64,000 nucleotides of DNA, taken from Petrosia ficiformis. Lineage: Eukaryota > Porifera > Demospongiae > Haplosclerida > Petrosiidae. The stretch lies in assembly GCA_947044365.1 (NCBI GenBank), contig OX345636.1, positions 33,485,212 through 33,549,211 on the forward strand. The letters run 5' to 3'. Below the pieces are notes generated by a model. That model was not told the origin of the DNA, ran no database searches, and worked only from the letters and a program-made list of their open reading frames with translations. Made by a program: the position numbers and the translations under genes. Positions 32,386 to 45,711 of the stretch are shown here, one piece after another (the first letter of the stretch is position 1; each line of letters opens with the position of its first letter).

Positions 32386-33300
32386 AATATTTCACAGTAT
32401 GTGTAGGTCATGAACCTTTACTCTGTTGATTGATTTTTGGCACACACTAAAAAAACAATGACGTCAGACTCAGAGGCTACTACTCAGGGTTGTCCCTTCA
32501 TATAAGTATATTATATTGTAACTGTATTGAAAAAATGGTAATAATTTCATTCTGAATGTTAGGAATGTCTTCTGATACTGAGCATGATTGCAAAGTTTAT
32601 GGGCATAGTAGCAAGCTTTTAATATAATTCAGTCAAGCCAATTGTACCTTTGAAAACATCTGCAAATAGTTTTAAAAAGAAAGCTAAAGTTCAGAAATAG
32701 TATACCTCATGGTACTCACCATGAGGATGATATTACATGTATGTATAGTAATGAAGTCCACAGAAAAACACACATGTGGGGATTTCATTGCCTAATATTT
32801 ATCATCATACATTATGGTATCACGATTAGCCTTTTTATTATCATTAGCTATTTTATCTTCATAACTATAATATTATGATTATTAGCTGTTTGTTATATGA
32901 ATATTTGAAAATTATATCTAGATAAATTGAACCAGGTTTAATGTCATGACATATATGTTCACCTTTGGTTTGACAAAATGTAATAGTATATGAAGAATAT
33001 AGACTAGAGCTAGTTGCCATGACAATGAAGTCTATATATATATATATATATATATTGTTTACGTGACTGTTCTCAGATTATAGATTAAAGAACAATGTTT
33101 CTCTGACAAATCAAACACACTCAGATACTAATGTTTGTACAAAACATGCAGAATGGAATATTCTAGAATGAAAAGCACATGTAAAGCGCATGTATAACAA
33201 ACTGCTGGCTTTTTTGTAGTTTGAACATGCCTAAACCAAGATACAATGAGGTGACAATATAATTGTCAAATCAAGAATAACCTAAATTGAATATTAAGCA
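32386..33300. other. Intergenic, no gene seen
   Basis: AT-rich; a short TA run at about 33035-33055. No domain or exon could be supported. Confidence 0.5.
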
Positions 33301-33309
33301 CAAACATAA

Positions 33310-33365
33310 ATATAAGTATATGTTAGGTCCAGTCCTATATCTTGGTTAGAAAGTCCATCAAGATT
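33310..33365 (+). repeat. Direct repeat flanking a hairpin cluster (left)
   Basis: The motif CAGTCCTATATCTTGGTTAG is repeated at about 34532-34552, with matching flanks. It brackets about 1.15 kb of hairpins and TA repeats. Confidence 0.65.
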
Positions 33366-33480
33366 GTAGAATGTGGGCAAGGGAGTCTAAATGTCCATGT
33401 AAGTTGTAAGTGTGGTCATACTTACATGGGGTTTAACATATACATATATATAATTATATATATATGTATGTAATATATAA

Positions 33481-33589
33481 CATGGCTTTGAGGTGTGTAA
33501 TAGCAATATCAGCCCTTCACCTTTTGATAGCAGCCCTCGGCTATCTCAGGTTCTGGTCTGATATTGCTGATACATACCCTGAAACCATG
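33481..33589. repeat. Hairpin with GCCCTCGGC core
   Basis: Imperfect arms of about 50 bases: CATGGCTTTGAGGTGTGTAA on the left against its near reverse complement ending GAAACCATG. The centre is GATAGCAGCCCTCGGCTATC. Confidence 0.6.
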
Positions 33590-33944
33590 CTCCATATAAT
33601 ATATTCTATACCTAACATGTATGGGTCTATGCTCATTTGTAAACAACTGATCTCCAACTCTTTTCAATTTACAACTTGACTGTGCATGTTCGTCTGCTGA
33701 TGCAATTTATTATGAATTTCATTATAGGTCTTGTATCAGCCATATCCATCTGTGGTTGGGTGCACATTGTGTATATGATATATAACACAACTTTGATGTG
33801 GCCTTTACCTATGGTATAATATATGTCATGGCACCCTTCAAAGCTGTGCTATAAATGTGCTAAGTTCACTGTGGCTTAATTTCTGAGGTTAGGTTCTCAT
33901 GACATGGGATTTGAAGTCTCTTCAAGTGTTGACTTGGCTATATA

Positions 33945-34022
<78 letters not shown>
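33945..34022. repeat. TA dinucleotide microsatellite
   Basis: An almost pure (TA)n run of about 75 bases; a second run lies at about 34455-34495. Confidence 0.95.
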
Positions 34023-34024
<2 letters not shown>

Positions 34025-34032
34025 TATACATT

Positions 34033-34190
34033 ATATAGTATGCTAACAGGTCCTATATACAAAATATAGGACCTCAGTTTTGTGTCCGAGGATACGATAT
34101 AGCCCGAGCATGCGAGGGCTATATCACATCTGAGGACACAAAACAAGGGTCCTGTATGCAGTATATAGGACCTATTAGCATACTATATAC
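34033..34190. repeat. Long hairpin with CCGAGCATGCGAGG core
   Basis: Arms of about 70 bases: ATAGTATGCTAACAGGTCCT and TGTGTCCGAGGAT on the left, ATCTGAGGACACAAAAC and AGGACCTATTAGCATACTAT on the right. The centre is TATAGCCCGAGCATGCGAGG. Confidence 0.8.
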
Positions 34191-34257
34191 AATATATTGT
34201 ATGGTGGTAACATCTGCATAGTATACACAGATCTGCCTATTAGTACAACATATAGAC

Positions 34258-34342
34258 CTCACCACATTAAAGGAATGATGTCACCATCATACTATTATAT
34301 AGATATAATATGATGGTGACATCATCCCTTTGATGTGGTGAG
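34258..34342. repeat. Hairpin, about 85 bp
   Basis: CTCACCACATTAAAGGAATG pairs with CATCCCTTTGATGTGGTGAG around a TATAGATATA loop. Confidence 0.8.
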
Positions 34343-34455
34343 TTCTATATATTGTATAGACCTTCCATGTGCACACTATGCAGGAGATGATACCATCATA
34401 CAATATATTGCATATAGTATGCCAATAGGTCCTATATACTGCATATCCTATTAGC

Positions 34456-34499
<44 letters not shown>

Positions 34500-35117
34500 G
34501 CCTGTGCAATTATATAAGTATATGTTATATCCAGTCCTATATCTTGGTTAGAAAGTCCATTATGATTGTGACAAATCAGAGTGTATATCAACAATTTCAA
34601 ACATATTTTTCAGTAGACTTCATAACAAACTGATTTCATTTGGTGAAATAATTCTTATTGGAATATAGTTATTAGTCCTGAATTTATTTGTGAAGTTATG
34701 TTTACATTATTATTATTATTTTCTATCACAAAATATATTCCACAATTCCACTGTGATGCATGATATTTCACATGTCAAAAGATATTGCACAGTTCAGAGA
34801 GATGTGGTGGTATTATTGGCACCTCAATTAATCTTAGATTGAATGTTTTTGTAAACCAAGCCAATTTGTTATTAGCAGGTACTATAGCAAAACAAATTAT
34901 GTTTTGTTGATTTGCTACCATAATGTTTTTTTTTCTAAAGATATAATTTTGTTTTTTAAAGATAAAAAAAAACACTGTTAAAATCAGGCTATGAACACTG
35001 ACCTAAACGCAAATACACTAACTACAATTAATTAATAATAGTAAAATGGCTGGGTATACATTTTCCTAGAAAAATATAAATATTCACAGGCTAGAAAAAC
35101 CACTATTCGTTGGTGCC

Positions 35118-35260
35118 TTACATACATATATACATACATACCTACAAACACATACATGTACATACATACCTACAAACCATAGAAACATACTATATACATA
35201 CATGTACATACATACCTACAAACCATAGAAACATACTATATACATACATACATCATTTGT
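35118..35260. repeat. CATA-based minisatellite
   Basis: Repeated TACATACATACCTACAAACC plus ATAGAAACATACTATATACA units, roughly three copies. A related sequence context recurs at about 61855-62000. Confidence 0.8.
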
Positions 35261-36036
35261 TTTGATTTACTTTTATCTGTCAATTGGCTATGTAACATCT
35301 TTCTCATAGTTGAAAATAAAATTATCTTCTAATGCAAAACTAATAAACAAAGACTTAGGTAATATACATACATACATACAACTTACGTATACATGTACAA
35401 AACTGAGGACATATAATAATTTACACTAATCAAATCCTAATAACACTAAAGCTGTACATTATATTTTATAAATACACTTTTTTAAATTAAATTCACAGAC
35501 TTTGTTGTTTGTCCACTGATCAGTGCTACAGCCTGGAGGTAGATAGTACTAGTGCTGCAGACTCTTGCCACAATATACATAATGCATCCTAACAGCCTTT
35601 ATGTTGACTAGCACCTCAAGTCAGAGCGAGTGACAAGATAACACTTATAGTTGTTTTCAAAGCTGTATATTGTATTATTTAAGAATTTAGTTTCAAATTG
35701 CATTAAAGTATATTGTATTAAATAAATGTTTTTTTTTCGAAGAGAATTAAATAAAATTAAATATTAAATGAATGAAGTTATTACATTATAAAAATATGAA
35801 TCAAAGAGAGTTAATATTAAATGTTAAATTAAATGGATCAGCTTTTCAAAGCAGCAGTAATTCATTGTATTTATTAAATTATAAGAATGTTGAATCCAAG
35901 AGAGTTAAAGTATATTGTATTAAATACTTTTTTTTCAAACAGTTAAATATATTAAAAGAATAAACATTTCAAAGCAGTATTGATGAACTTAGCAATTTTG
36001 TTTGATGAATCCAAAGCCGTTTAAAACTCTACTCTA

Positions 36037-37464
36037 CTACTTGCTCCTGCTCCCGCAACTCCTCCACCCATTGATCATGGAGAGTTTCATCATATTCACC
36101 TTCTTCAAGTAGTTTTTTAGGAAATCATTCTGTGTGGTGGGTTCAGTATAGTGATAATCTTCATTAGGTTCCAGGATATAGCACAACATGATGCCAAATT
36201 GCCGCCAATCCACATTTGAATGGTCGGCATTTGGGGGAAACGTTGAAGGTATTGTGTACATAACTGAATTTCCAAATGTTTCTGATAGGTAGCTAATGCC
36301 AGAACTGAACATCGTAGATGAGACACTTCGATCCAAATCGATGAGTAAAGCTTTGGAACAAGTTTCATCGAAACAAATGTTTTCCAACCTAATGTCTAAG
36401 TGAGCTATTTCTCTTTGGTGTATTGATGCAAGTGCATCTTTCACTGATGATGCAAATAGTATCAAGTAATATCTGGCTTCTGCACATGTTAGTGGTCGAT
36501 TAACAAGGTCGAACTCAAAATACCTTTGATCGTGTACTTTTTTAGGTAGTACACATTGGTCTAAAGGAGCTGCTGTTAAAAGTTCAAACAGACGTTCTGT
36601 TGCACAACTCTCGAAAGAATTTTTATATACTGTTTTTGTGAGATTGTTTATAACAACTACTGAATATCCAGAAAGACATTGTACACTGCCTTCTCCAAAT
36701 TTTTTCGTTATATACGATCGTGTCAATGGGATTGTAAAAAACTCTGGTGTTGTTAATTCTTGCATATTAATGTTTTTCATTGTTTCTATTCTTATTGCTT
36801 GTACAATTTCCCTTATGACATTTCTTTTACGAACTACATTGTGCATTGTTCTAAAGTCTGTTGTTGCATCTGACCAGGCTAACGTTACCTTTATCACACT
36901 GGTATAAGTCGAATTGCTGGGGATATAAAATCCAGTGCAAGTAGTATTCGAATCGTTTCGATTTCTTTCATGTCTTAGTTGGTTGATAAGACCAAGGGCA
37001 AGCTTCCTTATTGTCTTTTTTAAGCCTCCTGAATCAACCTCTATTTGTGAAATGGGCCGTGTATTGTCCCTGTTGTATATACATATATCGGGCAACTTCA
37101 GAGTTTAAAACAAAGCTGGTAATGGTTGATTAATTGAGTGCATACTTTCGTTTACTTTTATATTTCCAATCTGAACATGTCGATGCAAACCTTTCTCCAG
37201 CCATTTTGAAATTAAGTCATACACTTGGATGTGATTACTACAGGTGGCCATAATTATGGATATATCCATTTCACACAATGAATATGATTGTTCATCAGGT
37301 ATGTCTTCTGTTACATCCGGGCGGAAAAGATTTGAGATGTTTTGCAACACATTTGACAGGTTTGTAGCTGACATCAATGCAGCGAATGAAGCTTTGGTTT
37401 CTTTTGTCCATTGTGGATCGAAAAATGTGTTTGGTGGTAGGACAGATGCAAATGATGCTGACAT
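36037..37464 (-). pseudogene. REase-like plus kinase-like protein, one in-frame stop
   Basis: A single reading frame runs from ATG 37464 to the stop at 36037, but TAA interrupts it at 37107-37105 (after QPLPALF). The second part is also open but has no ATG near its beginning. The N-terminal half has an acidic residue in YSLCEMDISI, then KLPDICIYNRD and SQIEVDSGG, then GLINQLRHERN. This is the order expected for a PD-(D/E)XK nuclease-like domain, with Asp where Lys is usual. The C-terminal half is protein-kinase-like: TKTVYKN (possible ATP-binding Lys), HLDIRLENI (catalytic loop), LLIDLD (in place of DFG) and DWRQFGIMLCYIL (helix F). This pairing resembles Crinkler-type eukaryotic proteins; that link is inference. 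An acceptor-like TTTTCTACAG precedes the ATG, so a leader exon may exist. One stop in an otherwise clean frame suggests recent loss, a polymorphism or a sequencing error. Confidence 0.6.
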
Positions 37465-37499
37465 TATCTGTAGAAAATGTAATTATAATAATTCATTAA

Positions 37500-38335
37500 T
37501 AAAGATATGGAGAGAGAACTCGTAAATACACATGCACAAAATATCACACAAATACATTTTTATTATTCAAAGCACTGATATTACTCAATATCTGAAGTAT
37601 TGATGGTAGGTACTTCTCTTCAAAGGAAACTATTGACTTCATTGGGAAATGAATTATTGGATATAATAGACTCCATATTCACAGTAACTAATCAAATCAT
37701 TGTTAATTTATACAAATGATTTATACAACCATAGATGGATGTTCTACAGTGACTGCTATACATACTACACTAGTCTGTAAAGTCATCACCGGTACCTTAC
37801 AGAAAGACAATCATGTAAAATAACCCATTAATTTTTGATAAGAGTTCTTTGGTACTGATTTGAAAGAGATGCACTGATACTATAAGTAAGTGGCCAATAT
37901 TACTCATCATGGAAATTATTGGTATTGGGGAGAGGCAGGGAGGAAAAGGGAGAGAGAGAGAGATGCACTCACCAAAAGACTGATAAAAATAAAAGAAGAC
38001 AACTCTTGTAGACACAAACAAATAAAGCTTGAGGATATCTAACGAGGTCTAGGTATAACACCAAACTTTTACCAATCAGTTGACGAAGGTTCACGTTTGA
38101 CCGAGGACAGCTGCAGAACAGATAGCCTAGTTCACGCTTGGTATTAATTAACTGTGAGTAACCACACAAAGATTGACGATTTCTAACCAGCTAGCTGCTA
38201 AAGGTTCACGAAGGCAGTTACTAACTTACTATCTGTTGTGACCACTCATACACTCATCAAGCGTATTTATTTGGAAGCATACGTAATCATCTGTCAAATT
38301 GCAACACGATAATTATTGTGTGTGGGTGTATCATA
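37500..38335. other. Intergenic, possible 5' flank of the kinase-like gene
   Basis: No coding region was supported. A GA-rich run lies at about 37935-37965. Confidence 0.4.
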
Positions 38336-38339
38336 TAAA

Positions 38340-38640
38340 AGGGCTGGGACGATTAATCGATTATTGACGATTAATCAATCGATATTGCCTTTGATTATCG
38401 ATTATAAGTCTGTGATATTGATTATGCTAATTATTCCAGAAGACATACTTTTCAATCATGTGATGGTAAATAATGTACAATATGGAAGTGACAGAAAGCC
38501 TTTTTGATTATCAAATGGGAGGAGTTTCCTGTATTAATTGTCTTAAATTGGCCTAATTACTTGCGCTGATTTTAATTGATTGTTAATCGACTGGAAGTTA
38601 GTGATAATCGATTTCAGAATCTCAGCTGATTCCCAGCCCT
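38340..38640. mobile_element. hAT-like MITE, about 300 bp
   Basis: It starts AGGGCTGGGACGATTAATCG and ends ATCAGCTGATTCCCAGCCCT, giving 10-bp inverted ends (AGGGCTGGGA) and internal TTAATCGATTA repeats. The end sequence is like many hAT-type elements. No clean target duplication was seen. Confidence 0.6.
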
Positions 38641-39370
38641 AATAATTATATATTGTGATTGTCGTCTTATTGTCATGTGATTGTCAATGATTTTCATAAT
38701 TGTCGTGATTGTTATATGACTGTCATGTGATTGCCATCGCATTGTCATGTGATTACCATTTGATCTATAGTGTTCTTTCCCCAATTCCCTCCTATAGGTG
38801 TCAGTGCCAAAAATTTGAAAAATTTAACACTACCAACTTCAATTCATTGTCATCATCTTCACATGTGGATGTGGCATCTGGCATAGTTAAAATCTATCAT
38901 TTTTATAACGACAAAAATATGATGGGTTACCTTCATTAATTTCTTGACAAGATGAGACTGATGAGTTAGATGCCTGTTTACTGCCCATTTTCTCTTTTAT
39001 CACTACTCAATAACATCTATTACTGCCCAAGTGGCCAGTGATACCCCCATATTTTAGGCACTGATAGGTGTAGAGAAATTGAAAGGATCTGGTATGATAG
39101 CTGGTGAAACCTCTCAAGCATATAAAGAGGTCGTAACTCTTTGATTTGGTGAGATAAATATTCCGGGCTATGATCACATAATTAACAACCATTCTTCATC
39201 CTCACCTCTTTCTCTCTCTCCTCCCACTCACCTCTTCACATCCTCTCCTTCCCATTTCCCCTTACAGGCAACATGTAGAGCAATAGGTATAGGGTCTTCT
39301 TCATTTGGGACAAAGAGTTATTCAAGTTGAAATTCACATATTATATTAACTGGATCTGGAGCACTGTACA
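38641..39370. other. Intergenic, no gene seen
   Basis: Contains repeated TGTCATGTGATTG units at about 38670-38760 and no supported exon. Confidence 0.5.
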
Positions 39371-39486
39371 AAGTCTGTTTGTCAGTATGTATGTATGTAC
39401 ATATACATGTATGTATATGTAACTATGTATGTATACATGTATATGCATGCATGGATGTATGTATGTACATGTATGTATGTATCAAT

Positions 39487-39853
<367 letters not shown>

Positions 39854-39982
39854 GGTTGTTGATAGACAGGTTTATTTATTCATCAAATACACAACTTTGA
39901 GGAGTACAGATAAGGTATAGTAATGGTGTAACACATCTTACTGTACCTAATGATTATGAAGGGATGTTAGCTATTGTCAACT

Positions 39983-39983
<1 letters not shown>

Positions 39984-40049
<66 letters not shown>
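39984..40049. repeat. GA dinucleotide microsatellite
   Basis: A pure (GA)n run of about 65 bases. Confidence 0.98.
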
Positions 40050-40050
<1 letters not shown>

Positions 40051-40181
40051 AGATTTGGAACTCCCCTGACAACCAAAATTAAATCTCATGACTACAGGAA
40101 TTTGTGTGTGTGTGTGTGATTAATGTTTCATTATAAGTCTTTTTTATGTGTTTTGCTCCTTGTATGGAGATGTAGGTAGTG

Positions 40182-40268
40182 AATGTATGTATGTATGTAT
40201 GTATGTATGTATGTATGTACGTACGTATGTATGTATATATGTATGTATGTATGTATATATGTATGTAT
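40182..40268. repeat. ATGT microsatellite at the 5' edge of the LINE
   Basis: TATG/ATGT repeats end directly where LINE coding sequence begins. A similar TGTATGTACATG tail follows the LINE at 43432-43490. Confidence 0.9.
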
Positions 40269-40270
40269 GA

Positions 40271-43200
40271 AGTGAATTGTAGAAGAAGTGGGGTTGCGAT
40301 TGTGTTAAGGAGTGGAGCAATTTCAGCCTGGAAGCTAGCCGGCTCTAATTTTGTCCCTGTATCTGACAGGCTTTTGTCAGTGCGATTGAGATGTGCAACT
40401 GGTTATGTGACTATTGTAGCTATGTATGCACCAACGAATGACCCCAGTAATGCAGATGAGACTAATAGTTTCTATATGGATTTGCAGGAAAGTGTTCGGG
40501 GTGTGGCTTCTGGTGATATGTTGTTAGTCATGGGGGATTTTAATGCTAGAGTGGGAAATGATGTGAATGTTTGGAAAGGGGTGGTTGGTAGTCATAGAAT
40601 TCCGGAAGTCAATGAGAATGGTTTGAAGTTATTGGATTTTTGTTCAGTTAATAATTTGCTAGTCACTAATACCTTATTCATGCACAGACATTGTCATAAA
40701 TTTACTTGGTTTCATCCAGGAAATACATCGGGGGTTGGACATATGATGGATTTTATTCTTGTAAATCGGAAGTTTCGGTCTAGCATATTGGATTCAAGAG
40801 TTTTCAGGGGGACTTATTTACAGTCAGATCATAGGCTTGTGGTTGCCAAAGTGAGGGTGAAGTTTAAAGTGATGAGAAAAAAGAAAAAAGTTGTTCCACA
40901 TCGTTATGTGAAGGATATTAAGTCCCTTTCAAAGAATGAGTGTGAGGAATATGAGAAATGTGTGAGGAGTGTTTTTGAAAAATGTAAGTTTGAGGAGTTG
41001 GAGGTGTCATGGATGGAGTTTAAGGAGGCTTTGAGTAAAGCTCAGGTTGTGTTGCCTGTTCAGGAGGTACGCAACAGTGGTGATTGTGTGACAAGTGAAG
41101 TTTGCAGAATTTCAGAGCTGAAGAGAAAGGCCTGGGTTAGGTGGATGAATGATCCTGGGAAGGTAGAGTTAAAAGTGGAGTATTTGAGACTTAAGGCATT
41201 GTCAAAAAAGAAAGTTACAGAGGCGAAGGAGAAGTGGTGGAGGGAGCAAGCACAGGAGCTAGGAGAAAGATATGAGGAGTGTTTGAGAGCTGGAATGGGT
41301 GGATCTCTCTTAAGAAATTTGAAGGTACTACGTAGTAGTCAGGCTCTCCACAGTAGTTCTGCTGTGCTGGCAAAGGATGGAGTGACCAAGCTGTTTACAG
41401 TGGAGAAGAAATTGGAGAGGTGGAGGGAGCATTTTGAGGATTTGCTCAATGTTGTTTCTCATGTGGAGTCCTCAGTTATAGATTTGGTGTCGTCCTTACC
41501 TGGTGCAGATTTGGAAAGTTTGACAGATAGACCTACAGAAGGAGAGGTGCGTTTGGCCATTCGGGATCTAAAGAATGGAAAGGCTCCAGGTGAGGATGGT
41601 ATTTCTGCTGAATTATTGAAAATTGGTGGTGATACAGCGGTGGAGTGGATCACTAAGTTATGTGTGTTAATTTGGGATAAGGAGGAAATTCCCAAAGATT
41701 GGGTTAGGCAAGTGGTGATTCCTCTACACAAGAAAGGGTCTCGGTTAGTATGTGATAATTACAGAGGCATATCTTTGTTGAGTGTTCCGGGTAAGGTGTT
41801 GTGTAAAGTTTTGCAGAGGAGGCTTGTGGATAAGGGGGATTGGTGTTTGAGGGAGTCACAATGTGGTTTTCGTAAAGGAAGGAGTTGCATTGATCATGTG
41901 TTTACAGTTAGGATGTTGGTAGAAAAAGCAAGAGAGTTCCAGAAGCCTCTTTATTTCTGTTTTATAGATTTAAAAAAAGCTTATGACTCTGTCAACAGAA
42001 ATGCTTTGTGGATGTTGTTGAAGAAGAGGTATTGTCTCCCTGAGAAATTTATTTCTATTTTGAAAGTTTTTCATGCAGGTACCACAGGAGTTGTGCGAAT
42101 GGATGGTTGTTTCTCCAGGGATTTTATTGTTGAGAATGGTGTTAGACAGGGTGATGTTTTGGCTCCAGTTTTGTTTAACCTTTTTCTTGATGCACTTGTT
42201 AGTATTGTGGAGAGTCATTTCTCTGGAAGCGGGGTTAGCATTGTCTTCAGTACTGAGGAGTCCAAATTGGTTGGTAGCAGACGTAAGATGGTGAAAGAGT
42301 TATTGCTATCGGACTTAGAATATGCTGATGATATGGTGGTTATGTGTGATTCTATGGATGTGTTGGAGGAGTGTGTGCGTTTTACAGATAGTATATTTCG
42401 TAGAATGGGAATGATTATCAATGCTAGATAGTCTTGCATTTTTGGTGCAGGTCCCAGGAGTGTTTTAAAGTGTCAGTTGAGAGATATACAGTTGAGCAGT
42501 CAAGAGGTTATAGAGGTTGCAGAAGAGTTTCAGTATTTGGGAAGTGTTGTGGATTCCTCTGGTAGTTTGGAGGCTGAAATCAGTGCTAGGATTAACAAGG
42601 CAGCAAAGTCTTTTGGTATTCTGAAGAGTGTTTTGTGGGATCGGAAGGAGATTGGGGTAAACATCAAGATCCAACTGTTTAAAGCAGTGGTGGTGTCTTC
42701 TTTGTTATATGGCTGTGAAGCCTGGGCGATTACAGCTTCTCAAGTACAGCGGATCCAGACTTTTGTAATGGGTTGTTTGCGGGTGATTTTAGGAATTTCA
42801 AAGTTGGATAAGAGGAGAAACGTTGAGATTCGTGAGAAAGCTCATGTGGATCGGGTGGAGGTGTTAATGTTGAAGTGTAGATTGAAGTGGCTTGGGCATG
42901 TAGTGAGGATGAACGAGTCGAGAATACCCAGATGTTTACTTGTAAGTAAAATGGCAGGAGGGAAGAGAGCTGTGGGAAAGCAGAAGCTGAGATGGTGCGA
43001 TGTGGTAATGAGCGATTTGAAGAGGTGCGAGATGTCGGATGAATGGTTTGGTATGGCACTGGACAGGAAAATGTGGAGGGGTATGATATGTGCATGTGGT
43101 GATGAGTTAAATGAGGAGTTAGAGGCTATGGAGAAGTCAAAGAAAGACGATGCGAAGCTGAGAAGAGGAAATGAGGCCAGTTTTCAGGTTGGTGTTAGTG

Positions 43201-43382
43201 ATATTTGGAGATGTGAGGCTAGTGGTTGTGGTTTTGTGGCACGAAGTAAGGCTGGGTTGGTGAACCACAAGAGGCAAAGGCACTTGGCCATCTATCAGCA
43301 GGACCAGCATTGTCCCCTTTGTGGAGGTGTGTTTAAGAGACAGGGTCTGCACAGTCATGTTCGTTTTTGTCAGAAGAAATAA
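40271..43382 (+). pseudogene. Non-LTR retrotransposon (LINE) ORF, one stop codon
   Basis: The order is apurinic-type endonuclease (LVMGDFNARVG, LQSDHRLVVAKV), reverse transcriptase (GKAPGEDGISAELLK, FIDLKKAYDSVNR, GVRQGDVLAPVLFNLFLDAL, LEYADDMVVM), thumb and linker (FQYLGSVVD, LLYGCEAWAI). Two C2H2-type finger motifs follow near the end (CEASGCGFVARSK...HKRQRH and CPLCGGVF...HSHVRFC). The endonuclease is truncated at its N-terminus, where the coding sequence emerges from an ATGT microsatellite. A single in-frame TAG at 42429-42431 (after INAR) interrupts an otherwise open frame that ends at 43382. The copy is therefore young but 5'-truncated and inactive. The clade is not assigned. Confidence 0.88.
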
Positions 43383-43399
43383 TTGTTTAATACCGAAGC

Positions 43400-44990
43400 C
43401 TGTACCACCTTTGGGTGAACACAGATTAAGATGTATGTACATGTGTGTATGTACATGTATGTATGTACATGTATGTATGTATGTATGTAAGACCTGTGTC
43501 TACCAACATATACTATTAGACTCTTATATTATTATTATAAGTCACTTCTATGTATGTTGTCTACCTGCATTTACTATAGCACATTCTACTTTGATTCTGG
43601 AGGTACTGACTGTACTAGAAATGGTAAAGTTATATCTCTTCTGACTCATCTGAAACATGGAGTAAGTATTTCAGTTTTTTAGTCCAATTCTGAAAGCTCT
43701 AATCGTATCTATTACCAGTACCTCTGGTGGTACTAGACGGTATGGTACTACATAGAAACTTTTCAAAATAATTATTATATAACATACATTTTGCATCATT
43801 CTGCACAATGTATTGTGAATTTTGGATACACTGTGCTGATGACACCCAATAGGTCGAAACAATGTGATCAGTGTACATATACTTCAGATTGTCGACAGTT
43901 GCCCTTACAAAGTTATGACACATCTGATTGCATGAAGACTGATGGATACTGTGTGAATATCATTAGTATCATTTCAATACTAATTTAAACCCTACACCTA
44001 GCAACTCTTACTATAAGGACTAGCTTTCACCTAAAGATTTAAACATTCAGGCTGGCTGCAGCTGACTTTCAGCTGTAAATTTATATGTCAATGTGGTGTG
44101 CCTGATAGGCTTGTCTTCGACCAAATTATCAATATAAAAATTGCTATCATAGAATTGCAATTTATAAAGATTCAATTTAGTCTAAATCCACCATGTATGG
44201 GTATAATAAGGCTGTATTAAACAAATTATACAACAATAATTAATAAGTAATTTGTGTGAACACAGTGCCAATATTTTGGCATGTGATAGTGTTTACTTTT
44301 ATTGCAGGCTACTATTCCTCCAAAAACAGTTGCCGAAAACTCCAAAATTTTGAATTAAGTTCCAGTTTATATTTTAGTCTTTCAGAACGAATGGAAATTT
44401 ATGCATAACCAAGTGTCTTTATTATGTGTACATGAGTGTGATGTAAAAAAACTAATCAGAATTTGAAGAGAATTTGTGAAAGGTTTAGAGTTTGATTTTG
44501 TAAAGGCAACTGTGGACAATCATGTAGATTGTTTCGATCTATTGGGTCTCATCAGCACAGTGTATCCCTACATTCTGATTATCAAGTTATTCTGAATTAG
44601 TAACCTGTGATTCTGACTCAACCATTAGTAAATCATAAATTTTCCTAATTATTATGAACTGTTGTGTGTGGTGGATATAAGCACAACTTCCAAGCAAACC
44701 TACGAGACAATATCAAATACCCAATTACTACTCAGCATTGGCATTGGCTACAATTATCACCCATTATAATAACAAACTTATATAAGGCTCTCAAAAATTC
44801 AAGTTTCAACTTGGTAAAGGAAATTATAAGTTAAGTTTGAAGCTATTAAATTTTGCTGTTGCGGCTTATACCTGCAGACCTATTGTGAGTATGTATGATT
44901 ATCATACCCACAACATCCTGCAAACATGTAATTAAGACTAACTGATCGGGATATAAAGGCCCTGCTAGTTGAAGTATTGAAAAAATTTCT
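43400..44990. other. LINE tail and an inverted-repeat element
   Basis: The LINE ends in a TGTATG/TACATG repeat tail to about 43490. Positions 43812-43917 and 44500-44575 are imperfect reverse complements (CACTGTGCTGATGACACCCA against TGGGTCTCATCAGCACAGTG), marking a small inverted-repeat element. No gene supported. Confidence 0.5.
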
Positions 44991-45711
44991 TCATGGTTGA
45001 AAGGGACTAGTCAGTAGTAATGTCATCTCTTCTGTATGGATGTGAAACATGGGCAATCACTGCTCTACAGACTCAGCGGCTACAAGCTTTTGTTATGGGC
45101 TGTCTTTGTTCAATACTAGGCGTATCCAAGATGGATAAAGTACGGAATGTGGAGGTGTGTAAAAAGGCAGGTATGATGTATGTAGAAGTAATAATGTTAC
45201 AGAGAAGATTAAGATGGCTGGGTCATGTGGTATGAATGGCATCAGAAAGAATTCCCAGATGTCTGTTGGTAAGCAAGATTGCTAGAGGAAAGAGAGCAAT
45301 GGGAAAGCAAACGTTGAGATGGTGTGATGTGGTAAGCAATGATTTGAAGAGATGTGGTTTGGTGGAGAACTGGAATCTGGAATGAGATGTCAGTGGACAG
45401 GAAAATGTGAAGGAGACTTGTACATGCTTGTGCTGAAGAAGTGAACGAAGAGCTTGAAGATTTAGAACAGAGGAAAAAGGATGAAAGTAAGAAGAGAAAT
45501 AATAATGAGGCTGGAAGCCATGACTCTGTGCTGCTTCAATGGCAATGCAGTGTAGGCGGCTGTGATTTTGTAGCAAGATCGAAGCAGATCTATCCAATCA
45601 TGTCCGACAAATACACTCTCAAAGTTATCATCAGCTTTTAAAATGTCCAAGTTGTGGTCAATATTTGAAAAAGCAAGGTGTACACAGCTATCTGGGCTTC
45701 TGTTCTTAGAG
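44990..45711 (+). pseudogene. Older remnant of the same LINE family (3' end)
   Basis: Encodes SSLLYGCETWAITALQTQRL, VMGCLCSILGVSKMDK and LRRRLRW-type segments. It aligns with the last third of the LINE at 40271-43382 and includes remains of the two zinc-finger motifs (CSVGGCDFVARSK, then CGQYLKKQGVHSY). Several stops and frame shifts (for example TGA at 45233). It ends exactly where the right duplication arm begins. Confidence 0.82.

Noticed and set aside
33464..33679. Hydrophobic 71-codon frame
   Set aside because: It is formed by the arms of a hairpin and has no homologue I recognise.
33922..34146. Open frame with Ile-Tyr repeats
   Set aside because: It runs through the TA microsatellite and a hairpin; no domain and no splice support.
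36638..37525. Plus-strand frames across the kinase-like gene
   Set aside because: They are antisense shadows of a minus-strand frame that has clear kinase motifs.
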